Source of the DNA: Bradyrhizobium sp. LTSP849
GTDB taxonomy: Bacteria; Pseudomonadota; Alphaproteobacteria; Rhizobiales; Xanthobacteraceae
Direction of reading: 5' to 3'
DNA length: 64,000 bases
Assembly (NCBI RefSeq): GCF_000938255.1
Contig: NZ_JYMR01000031.1
Location: 62,001-126,000, forward strand
In this document: in pieces, positions 8,617 to 17,957 of the stretch
How the letters are laid out: each line of letters opens with the position of its first letter
How positions within the stretch are numbered: the stretch's first letter is position 1
Program-made: the position numbers and the translations under genes
Notes under the pieces: model-generated
Databases searched by the model: none
What the model saw: the letters and a program-made list of their open reading frames with translations, nothing else
What the model was told of the DNA's origin: nothing

Positions 8617-9935
8617 CGGCGGCTGCGGAAGGCCGAAACTGTCGCTCAAAGAAGGTCCCGGGAGCGATTCACATCCGGCATATCCTCATCGCGACGGTGG
8701 TGGCTTTGATGATCGGACAAGCGGCAGCCAAGGATGTTTTGTCGGGCGCGAGCCTCTATGAAGATGTGGCGCGCTACGCCTCCTTCGGCCTGCACCGCTT
8801 CGGCTCGCTGGGTGACCGTGCGACTGCTGACTGGATCGCCGGCGAGCTTTCGGCTGCCGGCTTTGCGATCAAATTCCAGCCCGTCGTGCTCGGCCGGCAA
8901 TATGTCGTCGAGCGAGCCAGCGCTGAAGCCGTCGGCATCAGCGTCGAGGCGACGCCGTTCTGGTGGCCGCCGGAGGACAAGGCCAGCTTCCATCTCTCCG
9001 CCCCGCTGGCGCGCGACGGCGATGTCGCGGGAAAGGTTCTCAGGATCGAGCTGCCGTTTGATCGCGGCGCCTATCTCGGTCCTGCCCATCGCACGGCGAT
9101 CGCCGAGGCCGCGGCTAGGAAGCCCGCCGCCATCCTGCTGATGATCGGCAATCCCGCCGACGACCGCTTCGCCTACAATGTCACGCAGGAGGACGCGCCC
9201 TGGCCGGTGCCGGTGATGGTGGTCGGCGCCAAGGCGCGGGCGACATTCGAGCGTGCGCTGGCGTCAGGTGCGCCGGTGACCTTCGATGTTGCGGGCCATT
9301 ACGAGCGCAACGTTTCAGGCCGCAACGTCATCGCCGAGACCGGCATCGGCCGCGGGCCGACCATCGTCGTCTCCACACCGATGACCGGCTGGTACACTTG
9401 CGTCTGCGAGCGCGGCCCCGGCATCGCCAATTTCCTTGCGCTGGCACGCACGGTCGCCGCGGAAAAATGGCCGGCGCATTTCGTCTTTATCGCCACTGCC
9501 GGCCATGAGATCGGCCATGGCGGCATGGAGTTGTTCTTGAAGGATGGCGCGCCCGCGCCAAAGGACACGCTGGCCTGGATCCATTTCGGCTCGTCGAACG
9601 CCTGCTACGCGGTTGCGGAGGGGGCCCGCACTGACCGGGCTGAAGAGGAGCGCTATCTCGTGCTGAGCAAGTCGGCGGTCACGTTGACCGACGAGGCCTT
9701 CGTCGCCGTCGCGGCAAAACGTCTGGTGACGGAGAAGCAGGCGGTCGGCGAGCTGCGCGACGTGCATGCAGCGGGCTACGCCAATTTCCTCGGCATGGCC
9801 GGTCGCCATCATACGTTCCATACGCCGGCAGATGATCTCGGCGCGACCGGGCCCAAGATCCTCGAGCCGGTCGCGCGCGCTTTTGTCGATGCTGCACGAA
9901 AAATCGTCGAACGCGGCGACGCCGCGTTCAGATAG
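8613..9935 (+). CDS. Exported M28-like peptidase homologue with altered metal ligands
   Basis: Probably 440 residues from a TTG that overlaps the CHAT stop codon (TTGA) behind GAGGG. An N-terminal hydrophobic segment (about residues 21-38, ending QAAA) looks like a signal peptide. The body resembles M28 aminopeptidases, including the C-terminal HTFHTPADD with the last histidine ligand. At the first ligand region the usual H-x-D is replaced by PMTGWYT. The bridging Asp region reads CERGPG, and the catalytic Glu-Glu pair reads HE in AGHEIGHGG. It may therefore be a pseudo-enzyme or use different residues. The direct coupling suggests it works with the exported CHAT protein. It ends in a TAG that abuts a palindromic repeat. 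Confidence 0.65.
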   Translation: MTAAAEGRNCRSKKVPGAIHIRHILIATVVALMIGQAAAKDVLSGASLYEDVARYASFGLHRFGSLGDRATADWIAGELSAAGFAIKFQPVVLGRQYVVERASAEAVGISVEATPFWWPPEDKASFHLSAPLARDGDVAGKVLRIELPFDRGAYLGPAHRTAIAEAAARKPAAILLMIGNPADDRFAYNVTQEDAPWPVPVMVVGAKARATFERALASGAPVTFDVAGHYERNVSGRNVIAETGIGRGPTIVVSTPMTGWYTCVCERGPGIANFLALARTVAAEKWPAHFVFIATAGHEIGHGGMELFLKDGAPAPKDTLAWIHFGSSNACYAVAEGARTDRAEEERYLVLSKSAVTLTDEAFVAVAAKRLVTEKQAVGELRDVHAAGYANFLGMAGRHHTFHTPADDLGATGPKILEPVARAFVDAARKIVERGDAAFR

Positions 9936-10010
9936 AGCATGATTCGGAAAAGTGTGGAGCGGTTTTCCCTCGCGACAAACGCGGAACGCGTTTGCGCGGA
10001 GATCATGCTC
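9936..10010 (+). repeat. Dispersed palindromic repeat, copy 1 (long variant)
   Basis: The repeat starts with AGCATGATTCGGAAAAGTGT directly after the TAG stop of the peptidase-like gene and ends GATCATGCT. Relative to the copies at 37836 and 40310 it has an extra internal part containing the smaller palindrome AAACGCG-GAA-CGCGTTT. It lies between convergent genes and may fold as a bidirectional terminator. Confidence 0.85.
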
Positions 10011-10021
10011 AAATAATAGCG

Positions 10022-10813
10022 TCAGTTCTGGTAGTAGCCGCGCGGCTGATAATACTGCCGGGGTTGTTGCTGCTGATAGTAATAGCCCTGCTGACCGTAG
10101 CCCTGGTCGTAAGATGGTTGCTGCTGCGGCTGCTGCTGGTAGACCTGCGCACCATAGGCGCGATTGACAGGGCGCGGCGCCGGATAGCGCGCGCCGGTGT
10201 CGCTGCCGTCAGCGGGATAGATGTAATTGTCATCCTGCGGCATGTAGCGCCGGGCGGGCTGCGCCGGCGGCGTCAGATTCACGGGATCGCCAGTGGTGGC
10301 GTACTGCTGCTGCTCTTCGGCCGGCTGCGGGCCGCGGGCCACCGCGTTGGTGGTGCGGCCGCGCGGATTGCGGGCCAGCGCCACCTGCGCCGAGCCAGTC
10401 AGCGTCACCGAGGTGTTGAGCACGCCCTGCTCCTGCACCAGCGCATAAAGCGTGGTGGCGTTCTGGCGCGACAGCCGCACGCAGCCATGCGAGGCGGGCG
10501 TACCCAATCGTCCGACCGAGTCGGTGCCGTGGATGGCGTGCCCGACCTTGGTGAAGAAGATCGAGTGCGGCATCGGCGCGTCGTCGAATTCCTTGGAGTA
10601 GTGATCCTCTTCCATGCGGAAGGCGCGGAACGCGCCGTTCGGCGTCTCGCGCGACGGGATGCCGGTCGACACCGGCCAGTGGTAGCGCGTGATGCCGTCG
10701 ACCACGACGGTCATCTGCTGATTGTCCTTGTCGACGGTAATGTCGACCTTGGCCTGCGCGCTGCCCGCGCTCAAAAGCATCAAGGAAGTGAAAGCAATGA
10801 AAAAGGAACGCAT
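10022..10813 (-). CDS. L,D-transpeptidase (YkuD domain)
   Basis: A 263-residue exported protein that would form 3-3 crosslinks in peptidoglycan or attach proteins to it. The signal peptide ends near SAQA (residue 21). The YkuD domain follows, with HAIHGT and the catalytic motif SHGCVRLS placing the nucleophile at Cys111. The C-terminal 120 residues are low-complexity, rich in Pro, Gln and Tyr, and end in repeated QQQP/YY runs, probably a wall-associated or disordered tail. The ATG at 10813 was chosen because CGGAGG precedes it and it begins the signal peptide; a 9-residue upstream extension is possible. It is transcribed alone. Confidence 0.92.
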   Translation of the reverse strand: MRSFFIAFTSLMLLSAGSAQAKVDITVDKDNQQMTVVVDGITRYHWPVSTGIPSRETPNGAFRAFRMEEDHYSKEFDDAPMPHSIFFTKVGHAIHGTDSVGRLGTPASHGCVRLSRQNATTLYALVQEQGVLNTSVTLTGSAQVALARNPRGRTTNAVARGPQPAEEQQQYATTGDPVNLTPPAQPARRYMPQDDNYIYPADGSDTGARYPAPRPVNRAYGAQVYQQQPQQQPSYDQGYGQQGYYYQQQQPRQYYQPRGYYQN

Positions 10814-11116
10814 CTGACGTCTGGCCTCCGGCCTGTTCACGCAAGCGCCGCGGCTCTCCGTCCCCCGGCGCGCACTATGCCTGCAATCCGGCTTTCGTTC
10901 CAGCGGTCTGCCCGCCCATCGTTAACGTGATGCCGGGCGTAAGCAAGGCTGCTTTGTGCCGCGCCGCCTGCGGCGGTGCTGACATTTTCGCGAGCAGGGT
11001 GCGTTCACAACGCCGACAATTCGTCACAAAGGCGCAACCATTTGGCTGCCCCGGGCGTTGTTCATCACCTACCTCGACAGGCGGCTCCGGCCGTCATTTA
11101 CCCCTGGGGACCCAAG
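10814..11116. other. Non-coding gap of 303 bases
   Basis: This is the divergent upstream region of the L,D-transpeptidase gene and the small glycine-rich protein gene. I see no convincing reading frame and no strong palindrome. It probably holds both promoters, but I cannot place -35/-10 boxes with confidence. Confidence 0.5.
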
Positions 11117-11437
11117 ATGAACAAAGCTCGTATCGCCGCCGCGCAACTGCCGGTGGGCTTCCGGACCCGCCTGCTTTTCGCCGGCGCCGCCGTCCTTCTG
11201 GCCCTGGCTAGCTTGCCGCAACCTGGCCACGCCCAGGGCATCGTCCGCGGTGCCCAGGAAGGTACTTATGAAGGCAACCGTATCGCCGGCCCCGTGGGCG
11301 GCGCGGTCGGTGGTGTCGTCGGTGCCGGTGTCGGCGGAGCCGTCGGCGCCGTGGATGGCATCTTGGGCATTCCCTATCACGGCCACCGCCGTTGCCGCGG
11401 CTACTATGACGGCTACCACCATTTCCGTTGCTATTGA
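11117..11437 (+). CDS. Small exported glycine-zipper-like protein
   Basis: A 106-residue protein of unknown function. An N-terminal signal peptide (RLLFAGAAVLLALASL, cleavage near GHAQ) is followed by a Gly/Val/Ala-rich stretch with GxxxG spacing (about residues 55-85), resembling glycine-zipper envelope proteins. A short His/Tyr/Arg-rich tail with two cysteines ends in HHFRCY. The ATG at 11117 is preceded by GGGGA. It stands alone between the L,D-transpeptidase and the ABC exporter. Codon usage is like its neighbours. A role in the envelope is likely from the signal peptide only. Confidence 0.7.
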   Translation: MNKARIAAAQLPVGFRTRLLFAGAAVLLALASLPQPGHAQGIVRGAQEGTYEGNRIAGPVGGAVGGVVGAGVGGAVGAVDGILGIPYHGHRRCRGYYDGYHHFRCY

Positions 11438-11447
11438 CGACCGGTGG

Positions 11448-11483
11448 TCATTCCGGGGCGCGCCTCTTGGCGCCCCGGAATGA
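11448..11483. terminator. Strong hairpin between convergent genes
   Basis: TCATTCCGGGGCG and CGCCCCGGAATGA form a perfect 13-bp stem around a 10-base loop. It sits between the convergent ends of the small exported protein gene and the ABC permease gene. It probably serves both as a terminator, and it resembles a common dispersed repeat of Bradyrhizobium. Confidence 0.6.
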
Positions 11484-11492
11484 CGCTGAAGG

Positions 11493-12250
11493 TCAGTTCT
11501 TCAGCCGATATCCCGTCCGGAAAATCCACCAGATTGCGCCCAGGCAGATCGCCAGGAACGCCACGGTCATGCCGAAGCTGACGAATATGCTGACATCCGC
11601 GATCTCGTAAAAGCTCCAGCGGAAGCCGGAGATCAAATAGACGACCGGGTTGAACAGCGTCACGGTGCGCCAGGCCGGCGGGAGCATGTCGACGGAATAG
11701 AAGCTGCCGCCGAGGAAGGTCAGCGGCGTCACCACCAGCATCGGGATCATCTGGAGTTTTTCGAACCCGTCGGCCCAGATGCCGATGATGAAGCCGAACA
11801 GGCTGAAGGTGACAGCCGTCAGCACCAGGAAGACCAGCATCCAAACCGGATGCTGGATGTGCAGCGGCACGAACATGCCGGCTGTCGCCAGGATGATGAG
11901 GCCCAAAATGATCGACTTGGTCGCGGCCGCGCCGACATAGCCGAGCACGATCTCGACATAGGAGATCGGCGCTGACAGGATCTCGTAGATCGTGCCGACG
12001 AATTTCGGGAAGTAGATGCCGAACGAGGCATTCGTGATGCTCTGCGTCAGCACCGACAGCATGATCAGGCCCGGCACGATAAAGGTGCCGTAGCTGACGC
12101 CCTCGACCTGGCTGATGCGCGAGCCGATCGCGGCGCCAAACACCACGAAATAGAGCGAGGTCGAGACCACCGGCGAGACGATGCTTTGCAGCAACGTGCG
12201 CCAGGTGCGCGCCATTTCGAACAGATAGATGGCGCGGACAGCGCGGTAGT

Positions 12251-12254
<4 letters not shown>
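11493..12254 (-). CDS. yadH: ABC-2 type transporter permease (YadH-like)
   Basis: A 253-residue inner-membrane permease with six predicted transmembrane segments and the ABC-2 family signature region around FLGGSFYSVDMLPPAW. It pairs with the ATP-binding protein encoded just upstream; the two genes overlap by four bases (ATGA), so they are translationally coupled. Length and the N-terminal sequence RAIYLFEMARTWRTLLQSI fit the E. coli YadH group. The transported substrate is not known for this group. The gene converges on the small exported protein across a strong hairpin. Confidence 0.88.
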
Positions 12255-13174
<920 letters not shown>

Positions 13175-13451
13175 GATGGCCGGTAGGGGGTGGGGAGGGA
13201 GGCGCTGGAACCCGCACCCTGTCGGGCGGAGACCAGCGGAGCCCTGAAATAGGAATGCCCTTGCCCGGTCGCAATTGCCGAGAGAAAAATGGTCTCAAAA
13301 CAGGCCCTTAGGTGGCAGGTTTCGGGCAAGTGTTGCGCGATGGTCACGGGCTGCGGCTAAGATTGTCGCTCACGCGGCTCTTTGTTGCGTCTGCGAGCAG
13401 GCCATGGCTACGATTCCGACCAATTGCTAAGTGTCCCCAGGGAAAAGATCG

Positions 13452-14165
13452 ATGAGACCGAACGGCCGTTACGCAGCCGGCGCCAGCCAGTTGTCCACCC
13501 TCCGCGCGTGGGCGATCTGCCTGCTCCTGCTGTCAACTGTTGCCATGAGCCCGACCACCGCCAAGGCGGCGCCGAGCCAGGCCGCCGCGACGACCCATGT
13601 CTATCTGCTCCGCGGCGTGCTCAACATCTTCTCGCTCGGGCTCGACACCATCGGTGCAAGGCTCGAGGCGCAGGGCATCCCGGTGACGGTCGCAAACTTC
13701 GTCTCCTGGTCCTCGCTCGCCAATGAGGCGGCGGCGAACTACAAGGCCGGCCGGCTCAAGACCATCGTGCTGGTCGGGCACTCATCGGGCGCGACCGCGC
13801 TGCCCGACATGATCGCCAAGCTCAACCAGCTCGGCGTTCCCGTGAAGCTCGCGATCGGGCTCGACTCCGTGTTCAAGACCAGGCTGTCGACCGGCGCCGA
13901 ACGCTACATCAACATCTATATCGGCGACGGTCCGGGTGAGCCGGTACGGGCCGCGACCGGTCTTCGTGGCAAGCTCGACAACGTCGACGTGCGCGGCAGC
14001 GGCGTCGGCCACATCACCATCGACAAGAACGAAGCGATCCAGCGCCGCGTGATCGCCGAGATCGATGCCGCGATCGCGCGTTCGCGCGGGCCTGCGCCGG
14101 TGGCCGAGCCTGGCGCGCCACGGGCTGCGCGTTCAGCAGCGGCAACGGCTCCGGGCCGCAACTGA
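13452..14165 (+). CDS. Exported GxSxG hydrolase-like protein
   Basis: A 237-residue protein with a signal peptide (cleavage near residue 40, KAAPS) and a compact alpha/beta-hydrolase-like domain. GHSSG puts a candidate nucleophile serine at residue 111. DSVF after the next strand and GHITI near residue 195 could supply Asp and His. The domain is clearly paralogous to the protein at 22759-23688: the two share YLxRG, the segment before the GHS motif, ERxINIYxxD and the HIxI(D/E)K block. The ATG at 13452 follows GGGAAAAG and gives a clean signal peptide, so I prefer it to an upstream GTG. Activity is unknown; lipase or esterase is possible. Confidence 0.7.
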   Translation: MRPNGRYAAGASQLSTLRAWAICLLLLSTVAMSPTTAKAAPSQAAATTHVYLLRGVLNIFSLGLDTIGARLEAQGIPVTVANFVSWSSLANEAAANYKAGRLKTIVLVGHSSGATALPDMIAKLNQLGVPVKLAIGLDSVFKTRLSTGAERYINIYIGDGPGEPVRAATGLRGKLDNVDVRGSGVGHITIDKNEAIQRRVIAEIDAAIARSRGPAPVAEPGAPRAARSAAATAPGRN

Positions 14166-14195
14166 AGCTTCCGCCGGAAACGGCTGAACCGATGA

Positions 14196-14220
14196 TGCCG
14201 CCGTCCTGCCGACGGCGGCA
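14196..14220 (+). terminator. GC-rich hairpin after the hydrolase gene
   Basis: TGCCGCCGTC and GACGGCGGCA form a perfect 10-bp stem around CTGCC, followed by TTGTCGT. It lies 30 bases after the stop of the exported hydrolase, where an intrinsic terminator would be expected, although the T tract is poor. Confidence 0.6.
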
Positions 14221-14337
14221 TTGTCGTATCTGCAAGTCGAGCCAGTTCTCCTCGCGGCTCGTCGTCGTGCGTCAAACATGAAAAGGGGCACGCCGCGTGA
14301 GCGGCATGCCCTCCAAGACATCATCGGGAACGACGAT

Positions 14338-14730
14338 TTATTTCTTCTCGGGCACCCAGGTCGTGCTCGCCTTGTCATATTTGAAGCCCGGTGCGTCCTT
14401 GAGCGTGTCTTTGGTCTCCTCGACCGTCAGCCACCATTTGTCGTTCTTCTTGGCGGTCTTGACTGCGCTGAAGGGAATGATGACGTCCTTTTCGCCGACG
14501 CCCAGGAAGCCTCCGACGCCGAGAACGAGGCCGGTGATTTTGCCGGACTTGTCGACCAGCACGTCATCGATATCGCCGATCTTGCTTTCCTTGGGATCGT
14601 AGACGGCCTGTTTGTAGTAGTTGGTCACCGTCCAGCTTTCCGTCGGCCCCGATTTCATGGTGGTCGTTGCTGCATGAGCAGCGGTGGCGGCGGCAACCGC
14701 GAGGGCACATGCCAAAACCAGCTTTTTCAT
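14338..14730 (-). CDS. Exported PRC-barrel domain protein
   Basis: A 130-residue protein with a signal peptide ending in AHA (about residue 20) and one PRC-barrel domain (about residues 38-110), recognised by IGDIDDVLVDKSGKITGLV, GVGGFLGVGEKDV and the closing aromatic WW. PRC-barrel proteins of this exported type are common in rhizobia and are thought to bind RNA, proteins or ligands; no specific role is established. GAGGAGATCAAG precedes the ATG at good spacing. It is transcribed alone and converges with the exported hydrolase gene across a hairpin. Confidence 0.85.
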   Translation of the reverse strand: MKKLVLACALAVAAATAAHAATTTMKSGPTESWTVTNYYKQAVYDPKESKIGDIDDVLVDKSGKITGLVLGVGGFLGVGEKDVIIPFSAVKTAKKNDKWWLTVEETKDTLKDAPGFKYDKASTTWVPEKK

Positions 14731-14890
14731 CTTGATCTCCTCAGCTTATCAATCGCGGTGCCAACGGGAAAATTAGGCAAAGGTTCCTCGCGCCCGTTCC
14801 GGTGTGCGATCGAGCACCCGCGGAGCACCGCTAGCAAAATGCCGGGTGAGACGAAGAGGAACCCGCGTCTCGATCGGGTGTTGTTACTCC

Positions 14891-15106
14891 ATGACGGAGA
14901 GACCAAACGCCGGCCCAATGGCAGTTCAGCCTGAGCGCGCTTGGGCAGGTCAGCCGGTTGCCGAAACTGCGCCTGCGAAGAAGCCGTGGTCGCGGTTGAA
15001 GCGATTGAACGCAACGTGGGCCAGTCGGCTGAGGGAGCGCGCGCTCCGGACACAGCGTGCTTTACTGGCCGGCAAGAAGATCAATCGCGACGTTTCCAAA
15101 ACCTAG
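14891..15106 (+). CDS. Small hypothetical basic protein
   Basis: A possible 71-residue protein starting MTERPNAGPMA and ending AGKKINRDVSKT, rich in Arg, Lys and Ala with a predicted basic helix in the second half. Third codon positions are mainly G/C, as in neighbouring genes, and the frame does not overlap another gene. No good ribosome-binding site is visible, so the start is uncertain. I do not recognise the family. It sits 57 bases before the zinc-ribbon metalloprotein gene and could be co-transcribed with it. Confidence 0.35.
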   Translation: MTERPNAGPMAVQPERAWAGQPVAETAPAKKPWSRLKRLNATWASRLRERALRTQRALLAGKKINRDVSKT

Positions 15107-15163
15107 CTGCCGACAAGACCTGGCTGACAATCGGCTATCGCGATTTCTGTTTGGGGCTGACGC

Positions 15164-16183
15164 ATGAGAGAATTCCAGTGCCCGTCGTGCCGGCAACCTG
15201 TCTCGTTCGAGCAGATCGAATGTGCGAACTGCGGCAGCCAGTTGGCGTTCGATTCCTCGTGCATTGGCATGACATCGCTCGACTTCAAACGCCCCTGCAG
15301 CAACCGCGACATCATCGGCTGTAACTGGTCCGTCGACGGATCGGAGTGGTACTGCGACGCCTGCCGTCTGACGCGAACGATCCCGAACCTCGGCAGCTCC
15401 AGAAACGTCCTGCTTTGGCGACGCGTGGAGGGAGCCAAGCGCCGTCTTCTCTATGACCTCAGCCGTCTGCGGCTGCCGCTCGTGTCGCGCAGCGGCGCGC
15501 GCGTGGCCTTCGACATTCTCTCGGACGAGACGAATTCGATCCTGACCGGGCACCTGTCAGGCCTCATCACGCTCAACCTCGCAGAAGCCGACGACGTCGA
15601 GCGTGAGGCGCGCAGGGTGTCGTTTCGGGAGCCGTATCGCACGTTGCTCGGGCACTTCCGCCATGAGATCGGTCACTTCTACTGGGACGTTCTCGTCGAC
15701 AGCACGAATTTCCGGGCGCCGTTCCGGCTGATCTTTGGTGACGAGACGCAGGACTATCAAGCTGCGATACGCGGCTACTACAGCCGCACCGATCGTTCGT
15801 ACGATCGGATGGGCTTCATCAGCGAGTACGCCACGTCCCATCCCTGGGAGGATTGGGCCGAAACCTTCGCGCATTTTCTCCACATCGTGTCGACGCTCGA
15901 CTCGCTGGCAGGCTTGCCGCTGTCGCTGGACGAGCGCGCCCGGCAGACCCTGACGGATCCCTATTTCGAGAGCGACTTCGAAGCGCTGCTGGCATTGTGG
16001 ACGCCGCTCTCCCGCGGCATCAACGAGCTCAACCGGTCGCTCGGGATGAACGACGCCTATCCGTTCGACATATCGCCGGCGGTGAAAGGCAAGCTGCATC
16101 TCGTCCACATGGCGATCAGCGCGTTTCGCGATCAGCAAGGGGCGCTGGAGGACGCGGCGAGGATTTACGCTCCGGCGGAGTAG
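15164..16183 (+). CDS. Zinc-ribbon putative metallopeptidase (HEIGH motif)
   Basis: A 339-residue cytoplasmic protein of the putative zinc-binding metallopeptidase family. The N-terminus carries a zinc ribbon (CPSC at 6-9 and CANC at 20-23), with more cysteines at 45, 53, 64 and 67. The catalytic motif RHEIGHFYWD gives His167, Glu168 and His171; a third ligand probably comes from the conserved DWAETFAHFLH segment about 80 residues later. The length matches the family. No signal peptide is present. The physiological substrate is unknown. The gene converges with the SDR at 16226. Confidence 0.82.
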   Translation: MREFQCPSCRQPVSFEQIECANCGSQLAFDSSCIGMTSLDFKRPCSNRDIIGCNWSVDGSEWYCDACRLTRTIPNLGSSRNVLLWRRVEGAKRRLLYDLSRLRLPLVSRSGARVAFDILSDETNSILTGHLSGLITLNLAEADDVEREARRVSFREPYRTLLGHFRHEIGHFYWDVLVDSTNFRAPFRLIFGDETQDYQAAIRGYYSRTDRSYDRMGFISEYATSHPWEDWAETFAHFLHIVSTLDSLAGLPLSLDERARQTLTDPYFESDFEALLALWTPLSRGINELNRSLGMNDAYPFDISPAVKGKLHLVHMAISAFRDQQGALEDAARIYAPAE

Positions 16184-16225
16184 GGCGGCCGTCCTCGGCC
16201 CCGATGCAGCGCCAGTTTCATCTCC

Positions 16226-16996
16226 TCACACCGATTTCACCTCGCCGCCGTCCATGCGCAGCACCGTGCCGGTCATCCAGCGCGCGGCGGGCGAGACGGC
16301 GAATGCGGTAAGGTCGGCGATCTCTTGGGGCTCGCCGAAGCGGCCGATGCCGGCCTGGCTGAGAACATGTCGTTTGGCGTCGTCGAGCGTGACGTTTCGA
16401 GACGCGGCGATCCGCTCCAGCATCGACAACCGGCGGCCGGTCATGATCGCGCCGGGCGAGATGCTGTTGACCTGGACGCCGTCCGCGATGCCGCGCTCCG
16501 CGAACGCCTTGGCCAGCGCTTCGATCGCCGCGTTGATCGCTCCGACGGCCGCAGCCGCCGGCTTCGGAATCACCGCGGCATTGCCGGACATGAAGACAAC
16601 GCTTCCCTCGGCCTGCTTCAGGGCCTCCCAGGCGCGGATGGTCAGCCGGCGCGCGCCGTGAAACTTCAGCGCCATGCCCGCATCCCACTGCGCGTCCGTC
16701 ATTTCGAACAAGTCGAGCCCGGGGACTGCGCCGGCGACATTAACCAGCGCATCGATGCGGCCAAAGCGGTCCAGCGTCCGGGTCACAACGGCTTCCGCCG
16801 AGGCGGAGTCCATCAGGTCGACGTCGAGCGCCAGCGGCTCGGCGCCGGCCGCCGCGATCTCGCGGCCGGCCTCTTGTAGCTTCTCGCCGCTGCGCGCCGT
16901 GATGACGACTACGCCGAAGTCCCGCGCGAGCCGAACCGCGGTGGCCCTGCCGATCCCCGAGCTAGCGCCGGTGACGATGGCGACGGGTCTCGTCAT
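16226..16996 (-). CDS. Short-chain dehydrogenase/reductase lacking the Tyr-x3-Lys pair
   Basis: A 256-residue Rossmann-fold protein of the SDR superfamily. The cofactor loop TGASSGIG (residues 9-16), NVAGA and the SPGAIMTGR block are normal, and a candidate serine is at 137. Where Tyr-x-x-x-Lys should stand, the sequence reads AAVGAINAA, giving Val151 and Asn155. It therefore lacks the usual proton donor and may be a binding protein or use a different mechanism. It lies 15 bases downstream of an alpha/beta hydrolase gene on the same strand, so the two probably form an operon. The residue loss is visible in the sequence; the functional consequence is inference. Confidence 0.85.
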   Translation of the reverse strand: MTRPVAIVTGASSGIGRATAVRLARDFGVVVITARSGEKLQEAGREIAAAGAEPLALDVDLMDSASAEAVVTRTLDRFGRIDALVNVAGAVPGLDLFEMTDAQWDAGMALKFHGARRLTIRAWEALKQAEGSVVFMSGNAAVIPKPAAAAVGAINAAIEALAKAFAERGIADGVQVNSISPGAIMTGRRLSMLERIAASRNVTLDDAKRHVLSQAGIGRFGEPQEIADLTAFAVSPAARWMTGTVLRMDGGEVKSV

Positions 16997-17011
16997 GGTG
17001 ATCTCCTCGCC

Positions 17012-17872
17012 CTACCGGAGCTGGCCCAGGACATCGCGAATGCTCGCCGCGATCTCCGTTGCATGCGTTTCCAGGGCGAAATGACCGGTGTCGAAGAACT
17101 GCACCACCGCGTTGGGATTGTCGCGCTTGAAGGCTTCGGCGCCGGGCGGAATGAAGAAGGGATCGTTCTTGCCCCAGACCGCGAGGAACGGCGGCTTGTG
17201 TGTGCGGAAGTAGTTTTGGAATGACGGATAGAGCGCGACGTTGCTCTTGTAGTCGCCCATTAAGTCGAGCTGCACGTCATCCGAGCCCGGGCGCGCCAGA
17301 TAGAAATTGTCGAGATTCTGGCCGTCCGGCGACACCAGGCTCGGATCGGGTACGCCATGCGTGTATTGCCAGCGCGTCGTCTCCGGCGTGAGGAAGGCGC
17401 GCAACGCATCGCGGTTGGCCGGCGACGGGTCCTGCCAATAGGCTTTGATCGGAGTCCAGCCGTCGCTCAGCCCGTCCTCATAGGCGTTGCCGTTCTGCGA
17501 GATGATGGCCGTGATCCGCTCGGGATGGCTGAGCGCAAGCCGGAAGCCGGTCGGCGCGCCATAGTCGAAGACGTAGACCGCAAAACGATCGAATCCGATC
17601 ACTTCGGTGAAGCGCTCGATCACGCGCGCGATGTTGTCGAAGGTGTAGTTGAAGGTGTCGCGTGAGGGCATGTCGGACTGGCCGAAGCCGGGAAGATCGG
17701 GCGCAACGATGTGGAATTTGTCGGCGAGCAGCGGGATGAGGTCGCGGAACATGTGGCCTGCGCTCGGGAAGCCGTGCAGCAGCAGGAGCTTCGGCGCGCC
17801 GACAGGTCCGGCCTCGCGATAGAACACATTGAAGCCATCGATGTCGGCCGTGCGATATCTGGTGGAGGTCAT
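17012..17872 (-). CDS. Alpha/beta hydrolase with Asp nucleophile (epoxide hydrolase / haloalkane dehalogenase type)
   Basis: A 286-residue cytoplasmic hydrolase. HGFPSAGHMF supplies the oxyanion-hole region. The nucleophile elbow reads VFDYGAPTG, giving Asp103 instead of Ser; the acid probably lies in GKNDPFF and the histidine in DTGHFALETH. An Asp nucleophile is typical of epoxide hydrolases, haloalkane dehalogenases and fluoroacetate dehalogenases. It is first in an operon with an SDR, and a HAD-type dehalogenase gene lies 1.6 kb away. The exact substrate cannot be read; epoxide hydrolase is the default reading. Confidence 0.85.
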   Translation of the reverse strand: MTSTRYRTADIDGFNVFYREAGPVGAPKLLLLHGFPSAGHMFRDLIPLLADKFHIVAPDLPGFGQSDMPSRDTFNYTFDNIARVIERFTEVIGFDRFAVYVFDYGAPTGFRLALSHPERITAIISQNGNAYEDGLSDGWTPIKAYWQDPSPANRDALRAFLTPETTRWQYTHGVPDPSLVSPDGQNLDNFYLARPGSDDVQLDLMGDYKSNVALYPSFQNYFRTHKPPFLAVWGKNDPFFIPPGAEAFKRDNPNAVVQFFDTGHFALETHATEIAASIRDVLGQLR

Positions 17873-17957
17873 GACAGTCTCCGTGATTGGTAGCTGATGT
17901 GGTTGCCTTGAGAAGATTGGATTCGGTGCTGACGCAACGCCGGTGCCGCAGGCGGCT

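Noticed and set aside
5428..9935. CHAT protein as part of a CRISPR-associated or gasdermin defence system
   Set aside because: It has a secretion signal, and no Cas, gasdermin or other defence gene is adjacent. Its partner is an M28-like exported protein.
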